The position numbers and the translations under genes are program-made. The notes beneath the pieces were generated by a model. It had not been told where the DNA came from and ran no database searches. It saw only the letters and a program-made list of their open reading frames with translations. From NCBI GenBank assembly GCA_015179125.1, contig WHVA01000336.1:62001-126000 (forward strand): a stretch of 64,000 nt of DNA, written 5' to 3'. This stretch comes from Gautieria morchelliformis (lineage: Eukaryota; Basidiomycota; Agaricomycetes; Gomphales; Gomphaceae). Positions 34,850 to 48,396 of this stretch are shown in pieces. How positions within the stretch are numbered: position 1 is the stretch's first letter; the number at the start of each line of letters is the position of its first letter.

Positions 34850-36280
34850 TGTTAAGACCCGTTCCCAAGTCCAGTCTCGAGGCCTCAGCCTCAGCACTTG
34901 CTTGGGATCCTGAGGGTTCCTTCAGGTTTCCTCGGCTTTCCCTTTCACCCCTGATTTCTGTTCTTAATTAGTTCCATAGACAGATGGTTGAAACTTTTTA
35001 TTACGTGTAGCTTCACCCATTTTATTCTCAGATTGTAGAACAGAAGAGGGTGAGAGTATATAACAATTTTATTGTTGGGATATAGATAATCCTTCTTTTG
35101 TCCCCCCCAGCAGCTCTGCCAATGAGAATCCATCTTCTTATTTTTTCTATCAACTTTTAATATAGACTATATCATTATAACTATTCATACTAATACTCCC
35201 TACTCATATCTATTACAAATATCTTGATAAGAGTTGCTTGGGGTGAGGTCGAAGGTCGGTTGCTTTGTATGATAGGAATAGAATGAATAGTCCAAGGCCT
35301 AAGAATGAAATGCAAGGTGAGGCCTATAACTTGAGGCCTAGACATATAAAGTGACAAAAACCCAAAGATAATCCTAGGTGGCTTATAACTCAAAGAAGGC
35401 CTTGAATAAAATCATGAAGAACTGTTTTATTGTGTGTAAAGTCCAGCTATTTAGGCTGTGAGATACAGGGGTTGTAGATAGGGTTATGGATAGTGCAAAG
35501 TGATGCTGCTGATAGTTTGGACTTATAAATAGAGATATGATGTCACTAATGATGCTGTATGGCATAATACTTCAGGCATGGCTAAATAGATGATGGTGAT
35601 AATAGGAGTATGTGGTCCTAGCTTGTGAAATGATAGATAGGAAAATAGTTCATGATGAAAGGGAGTAAGATGATGAATGTCCTGACCGGGAAATGTCCTT
35701 CTGCCATATAATAACATATCTATCCAAGTACTATCACTTCATATTGTAGTCTAATACTCTCTCATTATAACTATTCATACTAATACTCCTACTCATTTCT
35801 GTTATCTATCCAAGTATCTATTACTTTATATTGTAGTCTAATACTCTCGCATATGTATACATATCTCCGAGATGTTTAAAAATATACAAAATCTTCGAAT
35901 AACATCTATTATTCTCCCTATAAATATTACTATATTCCTATATGTTGTTATGAATACCAGACCATCTCATAGCTCCAGCATAAATATCCAGCACATATAT
36001 TGAACACAAGTTATAGTCAGCCAAATAGCATGTACCAGCAAGTTCAATGGTCTTGTCCATGGCCCTGTCTCAAAATCTTCAAACAAATCTTTCAAAGTGT
36101 GAAGCGATGAAGCTTGTAGGACATATGTGTCATGATCCATTTATTTTGGCATAATCCACCTCCATCCAACCCATCTGCCTTCAACATCCTTGTTTGCTTC
36201 ATTCACTGATTGGGGTTATTTGCCAAGTTCCCTCACCCTTTTTCATTGTCCACCTTTGTTCTCCATCAGCCATGACCAAC
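34850..36280. other. AT-rich repeat-littered stretch
   Basis: No gene recognised. 34850 begins TGTTAAGACCCG, resembling the start of the LTR at 36281, so a degraded LTR may start here. 35260-35345 is an inverted copy of 29315-29390. A ~45-bp segment ('atattgtagtctaatactctc' and the adjoining 'cattataactattcatactaatactcc') is repeated at about 35165-35210, 35715-35790 and 35815-35855. Confidence 0.4.
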
Positions 36281-36359
36281 TGTTAAGACTGTAAGTTGTA
36301 CTTAGACTCAGCCCAAAATGCAGGCCGAGCTGAGGTTTGGAACGGGGGCTTGTGTAAGG
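36281..36359. repeat. Older LTR, left piece
   Basis: Starts TGTTAAGACTG and is interrupted at TAAGG (36355-36359) by the Copia element. It resumes at 41589 after the duplicated TAAGG. Confidence 0.5.
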
Positions 36360-36848
36360 TGTTGGGTGCATTTATGCTCCTGCACCAAAATCAAGCATAA
36401 TATATTCAATTTATTGTGTGGTGTTTCAATATTTTCTCATACTGTTCTTGTACCATGCATTCATTTCTCTGCTTATTTTCGAAATTTTCTAGTCACTCTC
36501 TATCTCTCCATTTCATTCTGTTATTTCTACTTTCACAGGCGGCTGCACCCAGCGGAGTTTGAAACGACTTCGACGCGCGAGCCCTTGGGCGCTAAAGGGC
36601 CGGGTGCAAGTATATGCCTTCTGAGACAGGATTACACTCCTCTCTCAGTGACAATAAATTCACTGAGAGAGGCGAGTAGTATTCTTCATATTTACATAGC
36701 ATGTTGACTGAAAATCATGTAGTATATTTGATTCTAGGTACTGTATTAATACATCAGTGACAATAAATTCACTGAGAGAGTATATTTGATTCTAGCTTTC
36801 TAAGAACTCTACCGAACCTTCCCTGCCATAGCCCCCCAGTTGCTAACA
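36360..36848 (+). repeat. 5' LTR of the Copia element
   Basis: TGTTGGGTGC...TTGCTAACA, 489 bp. Contains a duplicated 'cagtgacaataaattcactgag' motif. Confidence 0.92.
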
Positions 36849-39800
36849 AGGGTTATGGGCCCCGCAGACACTTCGCAGAAGCTTTTGGGTGTGGAGAAGC
36901 TTGCAACAGATGGAAGTAATTGGCCTCTGTGGCGAGCTACTCTCACAAGTTATTTTGAGTCCAAAAATCTACTCAGGCATATAGAAGGGAGAGCCATTCG
37001 ACCTCCTGATCCTCCAGTCATGCCCCCAGGCCATATTCTCACAGAAGCTGAGGAAACTCAGATAGAGAAGGCTGAGGAGAAGCTGGAGAAATATCTTGCC
37101 AGAGAAGGACAGGCAAAAACCCAAATAATCGTCTCAGTGTCAGAGTCACTAGCCCTGATGCTACAGAAGAGACATACAGCAAAAGAATTCTGGGATGCAT
37201 TGGTCAATGAGATGACCAAAAAGCCCAAGATGGTCCTCACCAACCTACAGAGACAGCTTCGCAGTATGAGGTGTCCTGAGGATGGAGACTTGAGAGATCA
37301 CTTGGACAAGGCCCAAGACCTCTATGCTCGTCTCAATGAGATGGGAGCCAGAATTTCTGAAGGAGAGTTCACCGACATTATCCTTGCATCACTTCCACCC
37401 TCCTATGAGGCAGTTATGAATGCCCTTACCACGTCGCTCGAAGTGGAATGCCCTTAGTGCCTGATGATATTATCAGAGTACTAAAGGCTCAATATGACAG
37501 GAGAAAGACCCTCAATATTTCACAAGAAGAGCAGGCATTTATTGGTTCATCTACGAAAGGGCAGAAGGGCCGGAAAGACCCGAAGGTGCCTGCATGCACT
37601 AATTGCCACAAGCCTGGACATGCTATAGAGAGTTGCTGGGCTAAAGGAGGTGGTAAAGAAGGCCAGGGGCCACGTCAGAAGAAGAAAGCGAAAGCCAAAA
37701 AGAAGAAGGGCAAAGCCAAGGCGAATGTTGCCGAAGAAGTGTCCTCTGAGGAGGATGAGAGTGGCAGTCCAGCCGCTTTCGCCAACTTCGACTGCTCTAA
37801 TTTGAGTAGTTTATCTCTGGACACTGTTGTTATCCTCGACACTGGAACGACCGCACATATGACCCCTCACAAGAATTTATTGAGGGATTACAGTCCATTC
37901 TCACAGCCGCGCACAATTCGTGCAGCCAACAAAGGCACTTTTGATGCCTTCGGTTCAGGCTCACTCGTGCTATCTAACAAGGTTGGAGATAAGACTGTGA
38001 ACATTACATTGAAGGATACGTTCTACGCGCCAAAAATGGCTGTTACCCTCATCTCGATCGGCCGGTGCGATGATGCAGGCTATAACACACAAATAGCTGA
38101 TCAGAAATGCACAATATCCAATCGTAAAGGCAGGATATTGATGCAAGCACCGAAGCTGAATGGCTTATATCGATTTGATTTACAACACACAAGTGCCGAA
38201 GCGCATGTATGCGCATCAGCCATGGAGATACATCAGAAAATGGGGCACATTTCACAAAAGTCCCTACAGCATTTGCTCAACCGTGGCATGATATTAGGCA
38301 TTGAATTGAGCTCAAAAGGTGACAAGGTTGTTTGCGATGCGTGCATTCAGGCGAAGATTGCACGCAAATCACTTCCTCAGGAACCCAGAAGCCGATCATC
38401 AAAATTCGGTGACAGAATTTATTCTGATGTCTGGGGACCAGCGAGACACTCCACAATTGACAAGAAATCCTATTATGTGTCTTTCATTGACGACTACTCA
38501 AGAGAATCGGTTATCTATTTGATGGCAAACAAATCGGAAGCATTTTCAAAATACAAACTCTACGAGGCCTTGATGCTTCGACAGAGGAATATGCACATCA
38601 AAGCACTTGTTTCCGACAGAGGGGGCGAATACACAAGCTCAGAATTTGAACAGCATTTGGCCAAGCAAGGCACGAAGCATCGGTTAACCGTGCACGACAC
38701 CCCAGAGTCAAATGGTGTTGCTGAACGTTTAAACCGAACTCTAGTTGAAAGAGCTCGTGCCATGCTATTGGAATCAAGTCTTCCTAAGACTTTATGGGGG
38801 CATGCAATTTTGCACGCCAACTATCTTAGGAATCGGACACATACAAGAGCTTTGCCAGACAAAACCCCTTTTGAAATGATCCATCACGAGAAACCGAACC
38901 TGAAAGACATACACGTGTGGGGAATTGAAGTCTACGTTAAAGTCAAAGAGGGAAACAAACTAGCAGCCCGTGCCAAAAGAGCTCGGTGGATAGGAATCTC
39001 TGGACAGAGCCATGGTCACTGCATCTACTGGCCTGACTCTCAGAAGGTTTCTGTCGAGCGGAATGTTATATTTGACTCAGAGATGAAGGGGGGCAAAGCT
39101 CCAATCATTTCTATTGAAGAGTCACAGCTACCTACGTCCAGAAAAATGGTACAGGCCATCTCGGCGCCAGCACCTATGCCTAGCCGCTTAGTCAGCGAAG
39201 AGGCAAAGATCGAGGAAATTGATGATGATGAACCAGAGGAACATCTGAAAGAGCTGCAACCCAGTCAGACTGTTGATGCCAGACCTAAAGAAGCTGCTCC
39301 AACAAGGAGAAGCGAGAGAATCCGTCAGCAGCAGGTGCAGCCGGCCCCAAGTGGTCCCGTAACAAGATCTCAAACCAAGAGACATGCTGGTGCAGATATC
39401 ACTACACTAGCTTACGAGGACATTGAGGACCATCAAGACAAATTATTCGAACAAGATTTATCCTCTGTCACTGACGGCATCAGTGATTATAACCTTGCCA
39501 TCAGTACACTTTCGACCTCCGATCAAAACAAAGATAATGTGCTGCCGGATTTAATCAGACCGAGCCTAGCAATGCAGATGAAGCCTTAAATGATCCTATG
39601 TGGAAAGCATCGATGGATAAAGAGTATAAGGTGCTACTCGACAAAGGTGTATGGGAAGTGGTTAAACCACCTCCTGGGGCAAATATTGTCGGAAATAGAT
39701 GGGTATTCCTCTGGAAACGCAATCCAGAAGGTGAACCCATCACACCTAGATCGAGGATGGTCGCCCAAGGCTTTACACAAAGTTTTGGAGTCGACTACAA

Positions 39801-41113
39801 TGAAACCTATGCACCTGTTGCTCGGATGACTTCCTTACGGATTATATGTGCCATTGCTGCCAGGAACAACTGGCCTATTCACCAAATGGATGTGGACAGT
39901 GCGTATTTGAATGCTACACTGCCAGAACCTATTTACATGAGACAGCCGTATGGATATGAGACCGGAGACAAAGATGATGTCCTCCTGCTGAAGAAAGCAC
40001 TTTACGGCCTCAAACAGTCTGGAAGGGAATGGTACAAACGTCTGAGTGGTGAATTTCTCAAGTTAGGATTCACTAAATCAGCTTCGGATGGAGCTGTATT
40101 TTGCAGACGTGGACCGAGAGGGCATGCGATTATTGCAACGGCAGTAGATGACCTCACTATCACAGCTGAGAGTCAACCAATCCTCGATGAGGTAAAGCAT
40201 GACCTTGCCCAGGTTTTTAGTATGAAAGACCTAGGCGAGATTCACTGGCTTTTGAACCTCAAAATCGAAAGAGATTGGAATAACAAATCGATTGCAATAT
40301 CACAAGCCGCATACATCCAAAAAATCATCAAAAAATTCAATCTGGATGATGCCAAAACATTTTCCACGCCTCTCGACCCAGCCGTTAAATTATCCAGGGA
40401 CCAATGCCCTTCCACAGATGAAGACAAACAGAAGATGTCAAGAATTCCATACAGACAAGCGATAGGATCATTGATGTGGGCAGCAGTAGCCACTCGACCG
40501 GACATTGCATTCGCAGTGTCATTACTTTCTCAATTCCTCGAAAACCCAGGTCCAACACATTGGCATGCAGTCAAACGTGTCTTTAAATATCTAAAAGGCA
40601 CGATGGACTACAAATTGACACTTGGGAAAAATCGAGACGGCCTCATTGGGTATTCAGATGCGGATTGGGCTTCTCAAGAGCACAGGCACTCATACTCGGC
40701 TTATATTTTTCAGATTGATGGAGGGACAGTATCATGGAGTTGTCAAAAACAATCCATAGTAGCCCTATCATCAACTGAAGCCGAATTCGTTGCTCTGACT
40801 CATGCGAGCAAAGAAGCCTTATGGATGCGCCACTGTATTTCTGAAGTATTCCAACCGCTGAATTGTCCCATCAAACTTTATTCAGACAATCAAGCAGCCA
40901 TTGCCATCGTCTATGGCACTCAACAACACACGAGGACCAAGCATTTCGACATTAGATTATATTTCATCCGAGATATAGTCGAAGATGAAGAAATTAAGCT
41001 TGTGTACCTACCAACGGAACACATGCTAGCCGATCTTCTCACTAAAGGACTTCCTAGTCCTAGAGTGAGAATCCTCAATGAGAGAATCGGAATATATTAA
41101 GCTTGAGGGGGCG

Positions 41114-41583
41114 TGTTGGGTGCATTTATGCTCCTGCACCAAAATCAAGCATAATATATTCAATTTATTGTGTGGTGTTTCAATATTTTCTCGCATTCAT
41201 TTCTCTGCTTATTTTCGAAATTTTCTAGTCACTCTCTATCTCTCCATTTCATTCTGTTATTTCTACTTTCACAGGCGGCTGCACCCAGCGGAGTTTGAAA
41301 CGACTTCGACGCGCGAGCCCTTGGGCGCTAAAGGGCCGGGTGCAAGTATATGCCTTCTGAGACAGGATTACACTCCTCTCTCAGTGACAATAAATTCACT
41401 GAGAGAGGCGAGTAGTATTCTTCATATTTACATAGCATGTTGACTGAAAATCATGTAGTATATTTGATTCTAGGTACTGTATTAATACATCAGTGACAAT
41501 AAATTCACTGAGAGAGTATATTTGATTCTAGCTTTCTAAGAACTCTACCGAACCTTCCCTGCCATAGCCCCCAGTTGCTAACA
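41114..41583 (+). repeat. 3' LTR of the Copia element
   Basis: 470 bp, same termini as the 5' LTR. Shorter mainly because of one ~18-bp length difference in the T-rich part. Confidence 0.92.
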
Positions 41584-42178
41584 TAAGGACCCGGCCTTTG
41601 GCCAGTTACTTACCAGTACAACCTTTTTTCCGAGCCCAAGCCTTGTGATACTCATGCCCAAGTCCTGTGATTCTAAGCCCGAGCCCAAGCTCATATCCGA
41701 GCTTGATTCCATGCCCGAGTCCCCTTAGTTACCTATCCTGTTCCATCACGCATCATTAGTATATTGACCTCGCCCTGATTCCCCCATATATGCTCACCCC
41801 TGACCATTACTCTCACCCGTATATAAATCCCTTGTATACATTCCTACTCTTCAGTCTGAAAATCAACTATCATACCCTTTGATCCTTAGCTAGTTTCTAA
41901 GCCTCCGCCTCTTAAGCCAAACCTCACCTCTTATTCGTTTACCCCCGAAGTTGGGACTCGTACGTAGGGCCAGCGCAGCACATAAGCTGAAGCCAAGTCC
42001 CACTCCGACTTCCCCATCTGAACCTTGCTCAGTAACCTCGGACCGTACCTCAGGTTTCGCTCCCGAGCTCGGTCAACCATACAAAGGATCGTATCGTAAC
42101 AGCTTGCCTTCAACTTTGTAGGTTGAACCCACTCAGTGTTCTGCCCTAATTTTGGGATCAGAGTTTGCAGAAAGGCCC
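41584..42178. repeat. Older LTR, right piece, and adjoining LTR-like scrap
   Basis: Continues the LTR begun at 36281 and ends CGTAACA at 42101. The following 42102-42178 resembles the 'ccctaattttgggatc' part of the LTR at 25014-25463, so a second fragment adjoins. I could not find a target duplication for the older LTR. Confidence 0.5.
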
Positions 42179-42631
42179 GGCCGTTCGCAACTCGTCCATG
42201 GAGGACACCCATGGACCCACTAACCCTAAAATATTTTACATCACGTGATATTACCACCATGTCAACCCACAACGAACAAGGATGCGTCCACAATATATCT
42301 AAATTTAATTACTACTCTAAAAAATTCTTTTTCCTTGTCTCCTCATGCTGAGTTGCATGCAAGTCAACAACAGTGTGGTTCCATTTACTCTTCAACATGA
42401 CACTCGGCAGCTACCTTCATCTCATCCCCTACGATGCATCCCGGCAAAACGCATCTGCATCCATGGCAACTGCATCGGTGAGTACGACTTGCCCGAGATT
42501 GTGAAGAAATCAACCCGAAATAACGTAGGCAAGGCATATCAAAAGCTAATTGCTCACTCAGTAGTATTAGCCGTTCTAACAATATTGTCATGCAGTGTAA
42601 TGGCTGCAGAACGATATTTATCCATCAGCGA

Positions 42632-45504
42632 ATGGCCACCTTTCCACCGAATGCCGACTTGGCTCTTGCGCCTCCTCCTGCACCTTCTGGAAAGTCTGCC
42701 ATGCCCTCAGCTGCACCCTCAGCCACACCCTCAGTACCATCTGCTCCTCAGCCGGAACCGTTTCTTCCCAATGGTGGATGTCCTAAGTGTGGGAGTCTGC
42801 GCGGGAACAAAGATTGTTCTGTGGGATATTGTAAGAAATGCTGTGTAAAGAATGCACTTGGAAACCCAGGACGTGCACCATGCAACTATCACGCTCACCA
42901 ACTACGTAGGAATGGATATGCACACCAGCCGGCAATACTTCCTTCTCCTTCTCTTCCCATTGTGACACTTCCATCCTCTTCTTCTCTGCCTCTTGTTTCT
43001 TCTCCTCCCATCGCTTCTGCTATCCTCGCCGCTCCTGACCTGCCGCCTACTCGAAACTTGTCAAACCCGCTGCCTTCTGGTTGGGCCGACGCACGCATGC
43101 GCTCACTTCAGATTGAGCAAAACACTTTGAATCACGCACAACAGTTATAGGACAGCCATATAATGCTCCAACAGCCCTACAACCTTGTTTGGTATGTCCA
43201 GGTGCGTCGCAATTTGATTCCCAGTGATGCACTTGTTGATATAGTCTCATAGCCGCACATCGCTCCTTTGGTATTGACAATACAGCTTAACTTGCTGTAT
43301 ATGTCACTGAAATTGGTAAAATCAACTCATTTGATCTTATGGAAATTCTCGGGCTTCAACCCAATTCTTTATGTCATGCTTATGTCCAAGGCGAGTGGCG
43401 AGCGCACCAGATGGGGACTCAATGGAAGGTGCAGCCAGGTCATCGCTTGCTGTACCGACTTTATGAGCTTCCCCTGGAGGCTTGTCTGGATTTGGATGAG
43501 GAACTTAAATGACAGCCACGCTACCAAATGTCCCAGGAGAAGAGCCTCAAACGTCAAGGTGAACAGGCTGTATCACCTCCCTTGAAGGCTGCCAGAAAAA
43601 CCTTCCAAGCCACCATTCACAGGGCCGCTTTCTCTTCAGATTCACATCAACCACCTTCTAAGTCCTCGGCCATGTGCCAGCCTGCATCAACATCTATGCT
43701 AACTCAATTGAACGCGCTCGAAATGACACCGAATCCTCGGAGCACAAGCATAATTTCTGTATCCTCTCATTGCAACAGTGTCTCACCACCTCCTGCTACC
43801 TTGAATGTGAACACAGCATTCAAGCTCATCAAGCCTAACACTTCCACATCCAAACCTACACCCATTTCTACTCGTGCTTCGTCAACTGACCCTGCGATGG
43901 AACTTGGACCATTGCAATGGCCGCACAAGTTCTTTTTCATCGACGTTGTAGACGGATTAGTCCTGTATGATATCAAGGTCAAACAAGGCAAGCATCAGCA
44001 AACAGCCTTTGTCAAAATCTTTGGTGTTCCATGTGTATGCCAAACTCTATTAAACAAACGCCAGCTTCTCGAAAAAATTAAGCAAAATAATGAAGAACTG
44101 TATGACACGTACCTTATGAAAGGACAGGTGGATGAGGCACAATGGGCTCATTTCAAGAGTGTATCAGAGGGGAAGCCCCTCAGAGGCAAGAAGCGGTTGG
44201 ACTTACTCAGAAGTGTGACTCGGAACAGAAGGTATATCACTTTGGTCTGTATTATTCCCTTACTTATTATGTGTTATTGTCAAGGATCTTGGACACCAGT
44301 CAAGATGTAGAGTCAGAGGACGAGGTCGATCGTGTTACGTCAAAGATCAATGCAAATATCGAAGGTACTTCCTCTACTGGTCAACCCTCATCTGAGCTAA
44401 CGTATTCTTTGCAGGTTGTTGTCCAATATGTCACCATGAACTACCAGACCCTGTTTCCTTTCGACTTCAGCGCCTGCTTGACATTTATGCTTGGTACGAG
44501 CATGGTTTTGCCCCTGGCAACGATTGCTTTAAAGTACACACTGAGTTGATTTACACTCTACATGAAATGGAGTCGGATGGAGACACCCAGTGTGGCGAGT
44601 GCTTGAACTGGCCAACAACGCTGAATATGGACTGGATTACACTGCAGGCATAGAAAGGTTTTCTGGTCTAAAAAACTGTTCAAAAAACTGTAAAGATTTT
44701 CCAAATATTTTTAGTATTTTTTATGTGAAAAAAAACTATAATAAAATTTTGTGTTTTTATTAGAATTTGTCAAGCATGAAAATTGTAAAAAAATTCAAAG
44801 TTTTTTGCAGGGTTTTTTATGGGTTTCTTTGTGTTTTCACAAAGAAACTTATAAAAACACATAAAAAACCTTGCAAAAAACTTTAAACTTTTTTTACAAT
44901 TTTCTTGCTCAACAAATTCTAACAAAAACACAAAATTTTGTTAAAGTTTTTTTCCATTAAAAACACTAGAAAAATTTGGAATATCTTTACAGTTTTTTGA
45001 ACAGTTTTTCAGACCAGAAAATTTTTCTATGCCTCCAGTGTTAGGGCTGAAGTATTCAAGGCATTATCATCGCGCATGCACCAGCTAATGGACAGTTCCT
45101 CAATGTCACGGAGCTCATCGGCCTTGGCGAAGCAGGAGACTTTACAAGCAATCCGCCAATCTCAGTTTATGCGCACAAACGGCGAGGGTGGCTTAGAAGT
45201 GTGGGATAGTACGCCTGTTTATTTCATTCCTTAAACTACCAAAAAAGCTAACAATTTTTGTTCTAGTTTTGGTGAGAAAGGGTTTGCAGTAATATTACAG
45301 TGTTTACAAGAAATATTCCCGGCCGAGACTCCCATCTCTGACACAATCAAGCTGCTTGCACACAACACATTTCTTCATTTTGTGCTTGTTCCCGAGGCTA
45401 CATGGCAGCTTATTGCTGCTCATGAAGGGTGCACACGAATTGTGGCGATGGAAACTGTGGTATTGAGCTCGAAGTGGGGTGGCTCACGCTTAGAGAAAAA
45501 TTGA
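42632..45504 (+). pseudogene. KDZ accessory gene (Cys knuckle plus RTC4-like C-terminus)
   Basis: Start taken at the ATG at 42632 (MATFPPNADL). Residues ~50-95 hold a cysteine knuckle (CPKCGSLRGNKDC, YCKKCC, CNYHAH). A basic Ser/Pro-rich middle follows (43528-44230), then WPHKFFFIDVV and, after a probable short intron ending near 44284, an acidic stretch, a CPICHHELPD motif near 44420 and a C-terminal part (FGEKGFAVILQ, FLHFVLVPEATWQLI) that resembles, from memory, the RTC4-like domain seen next to fungal KDZ transposons. The frame is broken by several stops and frame changes between 43150 and 43530 and by a foldback MITE at 44640-45040. The role in transposition is unknown. A further short acidic frame to 45648 may be its original tail. 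Confidence 0.55.
44640..45040. mobile_element. Foldback MITE with TTA duplication
   Basis: 401-bp AT-rich near-palindrome: the two halves are inverted copies meeting near 44840 ('tttcacaaagaaa'). Termini CACTGCAGGCATAGAAA and CACTGGAGGCATAGAAA (complement strand), flanked by TTA at 44637-44639 and 45041-45043. A 3-bp TTA target fits Tourist/PIF-Harbinger-type MITEs. Removing the MITE and one TTA leaves the reading frame of the host KDZ accessory gene open across the site (DWI followed by RAEVFK), so it inserted into a then-open exon. Confidence 0.8.
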
Positions 45505-46078
45505 CAAAGGCAAGGGCGTGATGTCTGGTGAAAAGAAGAAGTCCCTGGTCACTGTGAAAGAAGAGGAAGAGGAGGTCCATGTGGTAGCTGACTATACAAT
45601 GGAATGTATGGGCAGCAGCATCATCTACGTTATCAACAACAATGATTAAAGTTATGTCTCTCTTCCTTTCTGTTATCGCTTATGCTATTTCATTTCTATC
45701 ATAGATGTTTTTGTTGTTGTCTCTTGTAGCCTCATTCACTCGCATGTGTTGTTTCTTGCTCATTGCTTTGCTACCGTCACATCACTGAAATAACGTACCC
45801 TCGTCGCTTCTCACCATTGCTATCCCAGTCTAACATCATCATCACTTGCTGTAGTACTTCTTGCTGTCATTGCTCGGTATGCTCTCAGTTGCTTCCATAT
45901 GTACCAACCAAATTTTTCAATACCTTGCACGATTGTAGTCCTCATACAGACCAAACAATGTAATCTGGCTACTGAATAGAATAGCCAAGTCTTATCAATT
46001 TTTGCACAATGCATTAGCAGATGATAGTGTGGGCAATTAATGGTATATTGGGGAAATAACACGAAAAGAATCTACCCT

Positions 46079-48396
46079 TTAAGAAGAATGTCCCGGGGAA
46101 CATTCTATGGGACTCGATGCTTTCGTCGCAGCTCAGCCACCATCAACTTATTGCATCGCCAAATCATCTCATCCAGAAAAGAATTATACCGGTCTACCCT
46201 CGTCTCTGGAACCATGGCCTGAAAACCTCCAAACCATGCGTTCGTCTGTTCTGCAACAGACGAGTTAAACCGCCAATGTCCTTCGGATGTTGTTAGTTCG
46301 GGCCATATGAGAGGGTTTCAGTTTTCTTTGCACCATTTATGTTTCTTACTATGTTTGCAGTCTTAGTGGAAAACATCTACAGGCAAGGCACATCTGTCAA
46401 AGTAAGTGTCTCCCTCAGCCACAAGCATTGCTGAAATGATGCAGTTTGTGTCCATCCAAAGGACCTTGGGGAGTGAGGCTTTCGTGGGGAAGAGTCCCCG
46501 CCAGAACTCCTACAAGTATATCAAACAGTGTACAGACATCACAAATTATATAAATAACTCACTTGAACACCGTTGGGACCTTCTGACCCATAAAATGTTG
46601 CACGCCCGAGTATTACACCACAAGATGCAACACACAACTCTTCGTTATGTATGCGTTTGCGTCCAAAACGTGCTCTAATTTTTTGGTTACCTGTATCTGG
46701 TTTACTTGGGCAGTCATCCACATTGGCAGGCATATCGGCAGGCTGTAAGATCCTTTGACCGTTCTCCACGATGATCTCGATCTCTTCATCATGTAGACCA
46801 TCTCCTTCATTCTGTAAAAATGTCTCCTCGACACTGTCTTCTGATCGGATTGTGTTATGGTCCATGCCAGAATGCTCTGTAGCTTCGTTAGGCATGGTGG
46901 AGCTGGTCTGACTGAGCTTATGGCGTTCCAGCCTTGCCTTCAGTTGAAACATCCCCTTACCTGCCTTGGAATAGTACTCCTCACACGCACGATGATCGAC
47001 GTGGTTGCATGTTTTGTAGCCAGGCTCGACTTGTTCTTTGCATGAGACAACCGCACATTCATACCTCTTATGGTTGTGATAATCACAATATATTGCCTGG
47101 TTGTTCGGAAGAGGGTTCTTGCAGTTGAGTGCGCCAGCACAGCATGGGTGTCCGAGGGTAATGCCGTCCATAACCACGGAACGAACTTTACCTATACATA
47201 GATGTCGATTTGGCAGAAAAGACATACATTAGTGGATGACATACACATCTCCCCATTGTCGTCCTGAGACACGTGTGTGCATACTTCACATGCATGATTC
47301 CATTCTGCCTGCCCGGTTCCCATCATATGAAGTGTTTGCGCTTCTAAAGCCGGGCGTAACCTGTGTCTTTGCTTGATTTGCAACTTGAAGTATGGTAGAA
47401 TTAGCTGTGTGATCTATAAGAAGGCTGTGGATGAAGAATGAGTCCCATATGTCGTCATGGTATAGATAGAGCTTTGGGCGCCAGTCAGGAGGAAGCAGTG
47501 TTTTGATATATTCAGGCGCAAAAGATAAATTGTATATGCGCACACAATTGGTTGCAGAGGTCCTAATTGCATGCACATTGAGCACTAGTTTTAAACTTGC
47601 AATAAAGTTCACATACCAGGTGCAGTTAATCATCGTTGCAAATATTTCACAGAGGTTCATCTCGATAAAGAAACGTTGCAAGGCCTGGATGTAATCAGGT
47701 ACCCCTGGGTAGTACATTCGAACAGATGTGCTGACTCAGTAATTATAATAATAGTGTGTCTGACAATCTATTCAGGTAGCATGAGACTGGAGTTCTTTCC
47801 TATGAAAGCATCACTCACTTCTGCAGAGAAATGAGGAGTTATAGCCCGGCAGCACTCCATAGTCTTTATTGAGGACTGTAGCTGCAAACTTGATTGGCTC
47901 ACAAAGTTCTTGGAGCTTCGTGTCTACACCGGCCCTTGTTCGGCTAGTGCAGGCCGTATTAATGCAGGTCCGATGAGGAGGGTAGAATTCATAAAATGCT
48001 GTGAGCTGAAAGCTTCAATGGTTATTTAGTACAGGGAAATGGTGAGAGAAACTCACCGACACTGTAAGTTGGACCGTATCTCAAGAATAGCGGAAGCAGT
48101 GCCGCTTGCCTCATCCTCAACCGTAGGCGATTGTCAGCCTGTTCAATCCATCCGATCCCCTTGAAAACCTCCCACAAAATCTTGGTGTTATCATAGGAGA
48201 GATCGAGAGAATCTCGTAGGAAACAATGGATGCTGCCAGGGAGGGTATCGGGTGGATCTGTGACCTCAGAGTGCTGGCTCCAGAGTATTCGTTCCTTAAG
48301 GTGGCATATAAGATCGATGAATGTCACGAGAGTGTCGAACGGGAGCCGTGTGAGTGCCGGATACTCCAAGAAAATTGCTAGGAGATCATGGCCCAT
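46079..48396 (-). pseudogene. KDZ transposase with CxC5/CxC6-type clusters
   Basis: Reads from the ATG at 48396 (MGHDLLAIFLEYP). Regions in order: N-terminal helical part (to ~48060); first Cys cluster (CINTACTSRTR, ~47950); YNY and YYPGVPDYIQ segment; TSATNCVRIYN; HACEVC; second cluster with GITLGHPCC, YCDYHNHKRYEC and CKEQVEPGYKTCNH (~46990-47170, CxC6-like); linker; then FWRGLFPTKASLPKVLW, WPELTTSEGHWRFNSS and AEQTNAWFGGFQ, the conserved C-terminal transposase part. Probable introns: 47999-48056, 47563-47616, 47192-47244 and 46510-46562 (53-58 nt). At least five in-frame stops, clustered in the last exon, and a frame change near 47,350-47,400 show a pseudogene. Confidence 0.8.

Larger units (their letters stand above)
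36360..41583 (+). mobile_element. Copia (Ty1/Copia) element, nearly whole
   Basis: Complete LTR-to-LTR element with a perfect TAAGG duplication (36355-36359 and 41584-41588). Parts: gag of the UBN2 type from about 36855 (DGSNWPLWRATLTSYFE), CCHC knuckle CTNCHKPGHAIESCW near 37600, protease DTGTTAHM near 37840, GAG-pre-integrase region near 38220-38370, integrase core about 38390-38900 (DVWGPARHSTID, SDRGGEYTSSEF), reverse transcriptase about 39600-40320 (QMDVDSAYLNATL, ALYGLKQSGREWY) and RNase H about 40640-41060 (YSDADWASQEH, LSSTEAEFVAL, RTKHFDIR). Purine tract GCTTGAGGGGGCG precedes the 3' LTR. It looks almost whole, with about two interruptions; LTRs are nearly identical apart from one short indel, so it is young. 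Confidence 0.95.
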
